The notes under the pieces: generated by a model
Databases searched by the model: none
What the model was told of the DNA's origin: nothing
The model's input: only the letters and a program-made list of their open reading frames with translations
Position numbers and translations under genes: made by a program
Part shown: positions 22,833-24,223 of the stretch, piece by piece
How the letters are laid out: the number at the start of each line of letters is the position of its first letter
How positions within the stretch are numbered: the first letter of the stretch is position 1
NCBI GenBank assembly: GCA_040905045.1
Contig: JBBDSH010000072.1
Location: forward strand, 1 to 24,223
From: JBBDSH01 sp040905045
GTDB taxonomy: Bacteria; Pseudomonadota; Gammaproteobacteria; Eutrophobiales; Eutrophobiaceae
Length of the DNA: 24,223 nucleotides
Reading direction: 5' to 3'

Positions 22833-23264
22833 ATGAAAGCGGAAGAGATTACCTGCTGGAAATGCGGTACGCGTCTTTCGGCCGGTACGCCGCTGCCCCT
22901 GTCCCGCCGTTCCAAATGCAGGCATTGCAACGCCGACCTCCACGCCTGCCGCCAGTGCCGTTTCTATGACACCTCGAAAAACAACCAATGCAGGGAGCCC
23001 ATGGCCGAGCGTGTGGTCGACAAGGAGCGGGCCAATTTTTGTGATTACTTCGAACCCAATCCTGCCGCGTTTACGGAAAACGAAACCACTGAAACCGAAG
23101 CCTCCAGGGGAAAACTGAATGAATTGTTCGGTCTCGATTCGGCCGGCAGCGGCGATATTAATTCCCTGGCCGGGGAGATCCTGTCCGAGGAAGAGGCTTC
23201 AAGGGAGAAGCTCAACCAACTCTTCGACCTGGAAAACGGGGACAAGGGAGAAGGTGAAAGGTGA
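22833..23264 (+). CDS. Zinc-ribbon protein with two C-terminal sequence repeats, function unknown
   Basis: A 143-residue protein. Residues 8-70 contain paired cysteines (CWKCG, CRHCNADLHACRQC, CREPM, FCDYFEP), a zinc-binding module of a conserved but uncharacterised type. After a Thr/Glu linker, two similar segments occur: EASRGKLNELFGLDS and EASREKLNQLFDLEN, about 40 residues apart. The ATG at 22833 is used; a GTG at 22827 is also in frame. The last seven codons and the TGA lie in the left arm of array A7. It is probably co-transcribed with the permease gene 19 bp upstream. Confidence 0.75.
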   Translation: MKAEEITCWKCGTRLSAGTPLPLSRRSKCRHCNADLHACRQCRFYDTSKNNQCREPMAERVVDKERANFCDYFEPNPAAFTENETTETEASRGKLNELFGLDSAGSGDINSLAGEILSEEEASREKLNQLFDLENGDKGEGER

Positions 23265-23363
23265 AAGGGACAAGGTTCAAGGTTCAAGGTACAAGTGAAC
23301 CCTGCCACCATTTCCCCTTGTGCCTTGAACCTTGAACCTTGAGCCTTTCGCCTTGTCCCTTGT
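23242..23363. repeat. Heptamer inverted array A7 between convergent genes
   Basis: The left arm (23242-23295) and right arm (23317-23363) are near-complete complements. The inner stem of 25 bases (CAAGGTTCAAGGTTCAAGG then TACAAG) differs from its partner by one G-U pair, and the outer 20 bases by two. The left arm has one extra 7-base unit, giving an asymmetric bulge. The loop is 21 bases. It spans from inside the zinc-ribbon gene's 3' end to the stop codon of the convergent hydrolase, so it could act on both transcripts. Confidence 0.93.
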
Positions 23364-23365
23364 TT

Positions 23366-24085
23366 CTATATCAATGACAAAAGTTGATCGGCCAGCACCT
23401 GAGGTTGAGAAAAGAACGGTGAATGGCTGGCATCTATGCTGATGACCTGCTCACACGGCAGTTCGGTGTGCATTCGTTTCTGTACATCCGGAGTTATGGC
23501 ATGGTCCTGCAGCGCCTCGATATAAACACGCGGTACGCGGCCGAAGTTGGCGCCCGTGGTTTCCATGGGCGCCATCAGCGGTGATTGCGGTTGCGGCGTC
23601 AGCAGGCTCAGCGCCAGAGTGAGATCTTCATCGGAGCAGTCCGCGTAAAACGTCTCTTTCGCCGCCTCGCGCCGGAACCCGACGTAGGTGGGGTCGTCTT
23701 CGTCGAAGACCATGTTGGGCGGCACCAGACTGGCGTCATGGGTATGGGCTTCGTCAAACAGGGAACGCCCGTTCGGCATCAGGAAGGCGGCCACGTAGAC
23801 CAGCTTGCTGATCTTTTCTGGCCGGTATTCCGCCGTCTGTGTAATGACGGTACCCCCCATGCTGTGACCCACCAGAATGGCCGGCTCGTCGCTCTCATCC
23901 AGTGCCTGACACACCCGGTCGGTGTAACTCCGCATTGACACACGGTTGGTGGGTGTTCGGTCGATGCCGTGGCCCGGCAGATCCGGTGCTGTGACCTGAT
24001 GCCCGTGTTGCCGCAGACGCGGAATAATCTTGTACCAGCACCAGGCACCGTGCCAGGCGCCGTGAATGAGAACGAAATGTGTCAT
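23366..24085 (-). CDS. Alpha/beta hydrolase (MES/HNL-type esterase family)
   Basis: A 239-residue esterase-like protein. It opens THFVLIHGAWHGAWCWYKII, typical of the plant methylesterase/hydroxynitrile lyase and bacterial EstC/PytH branch. The catalytic triad is visible: Ser in VGHSMGGTV (near residue 73), Asp in EALQDHAITP, His in DASHSPFFSQP. The start at 24085 has AGGGGG eight bases ahead. It converges on the zinc-ribbon gene with array A7 filling the gap. Substrate unknown; probably a small ester, cytoplasmic. Confidence 0.9.
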   Translation of the reverse strand: MTHFVLIHGAWHGAWCWYKIIPRLRQHGHQVTAPDLPGHGIDRTPTNRVSMRSYTDRVCQALDESDEPAILVGHSMGGTVITQTAEYRPEKISKLVYVAAFLMPNGRSLFDEAHTHDASLVPPNMVFDEDDPTYVGFRREAAKETFYADCSDEDLTLALSLLTPQPQSPLMAPMETTGANFGRVPRVYIEALQDHAITPDVQKRMHTELPCEQVISIDASHSPFFSQPQVLADQLLSLI

Positions 24086-24170
24086 GAATTACCCCCTGCA
24101 TTGAAGTTGTTTTATTAATGAGACCGGAAGTATCCCGACATTCCTCTGTGAGACACGCTGTAAATACGTC

Positions 24171-24189
24171 CCCTGGATCAAGTCCAGGG
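24171..24189. repeat. Palindromic repeat with GGATCAAGTCC core, copy 2
   Basis: CCCTGGA/TCCAGGG with loop TCAAG, followed by CAGGCTCTGTAC. The flanks also resemble copy 1 at 4083-4120 (GTAAA before, CAGGCT then TGYAC after). It lies upstream of the hydrolase gene. The rest of 24086-24223 shows nothing else I can identify. Confidence 0.65.
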
Positions 24190-24223
24190 CAGGCTCTGTA
24201 CGCTCGACGGCCGCATCCATGCG

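Overview
The window looks like chromosomal DNA of a GC-rich gammaproteobacterium. It carries the syntenic block lolB-ispE-tRNA-Gln-prs-rplY-pth-ychF and, divergently, hemA-prfA-prmC-moeB. I cannot name the genus. Coding density is high, and no phage, plasmid, integrase or transposase gene is visible.

Layout. 1-3.9 kb: a GFA-type zinc enzyme, a LOG-family phosphoribohydrolase, an O-methyltransferase with a signal peptide, a DpgC-like crotonase-fold oxygenase and a small membrane protein. 3.9-6.4 kb: repeat-rich spacer, then a 741-residue reductive-dehalogenase homologue built from a degenerate and an intact half. 6.4-8.5 kb: an S23/IVS-type four-helix-bundle gene between heptamer arrays, an exported TPR protein with a TonB-C domain, and an inverted-repeat element. 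8.5-13.5 kb (minus strand): hemA-prfA-prmC-unknown-moeB-JAMM peptidase, tightly packed with ATGA overlaps. 13.7-20.8 kb (plus strand): TPR lipoprotein, lolB, ispE, tRNA-Gln(TTG), prs, rplY (long CTC form), pth, ychF. 20.9-24.1 kb: class II aldolase, VOC protein, TauE/SafE permease, zinc-ribbon protein, and a convergent alpha/beta hydrolase.

The most striking structure is a dispersed family of 7-bp repeat arrays. The units are CAAGGNN, or CAAGTNN in the prs-ychF block. Most loci have a CAAG-rich left arm followed by a CTTG-rich right arm, so the transcript can fold into a long hairpin. They occur at about 17-135, 6480-6620, 7073-7122, 12087-12241, 18245-18360, 19653-19748, 20849-20925 and 23242-23363. 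They fill gene boundaries and encode the last residues of HemA, Pth and a zinc-ribbon protein. One forms a perfect stem plus T-tract after ychF. Two share a nearly identical 21-nt loop, which suggests copying rather than local slippage only. The single S23-family gene has one array touching its stop codon and another upstream, which suggests, without proof, that the two are linked.

How the genes work together: hemA-prfA-prmC joins tetrapyrrole synthesis with translation termination, and the downstream E1-like/JAMM pair may handle sulfur-carrier or ubiquitin-like conjugates. lolB-ispE-prs-rplY-pth-ychF combines envelope, isoprenoid, PRPP and translation functions. Everything here comes from reading the sequence; no database search or folding program was run.
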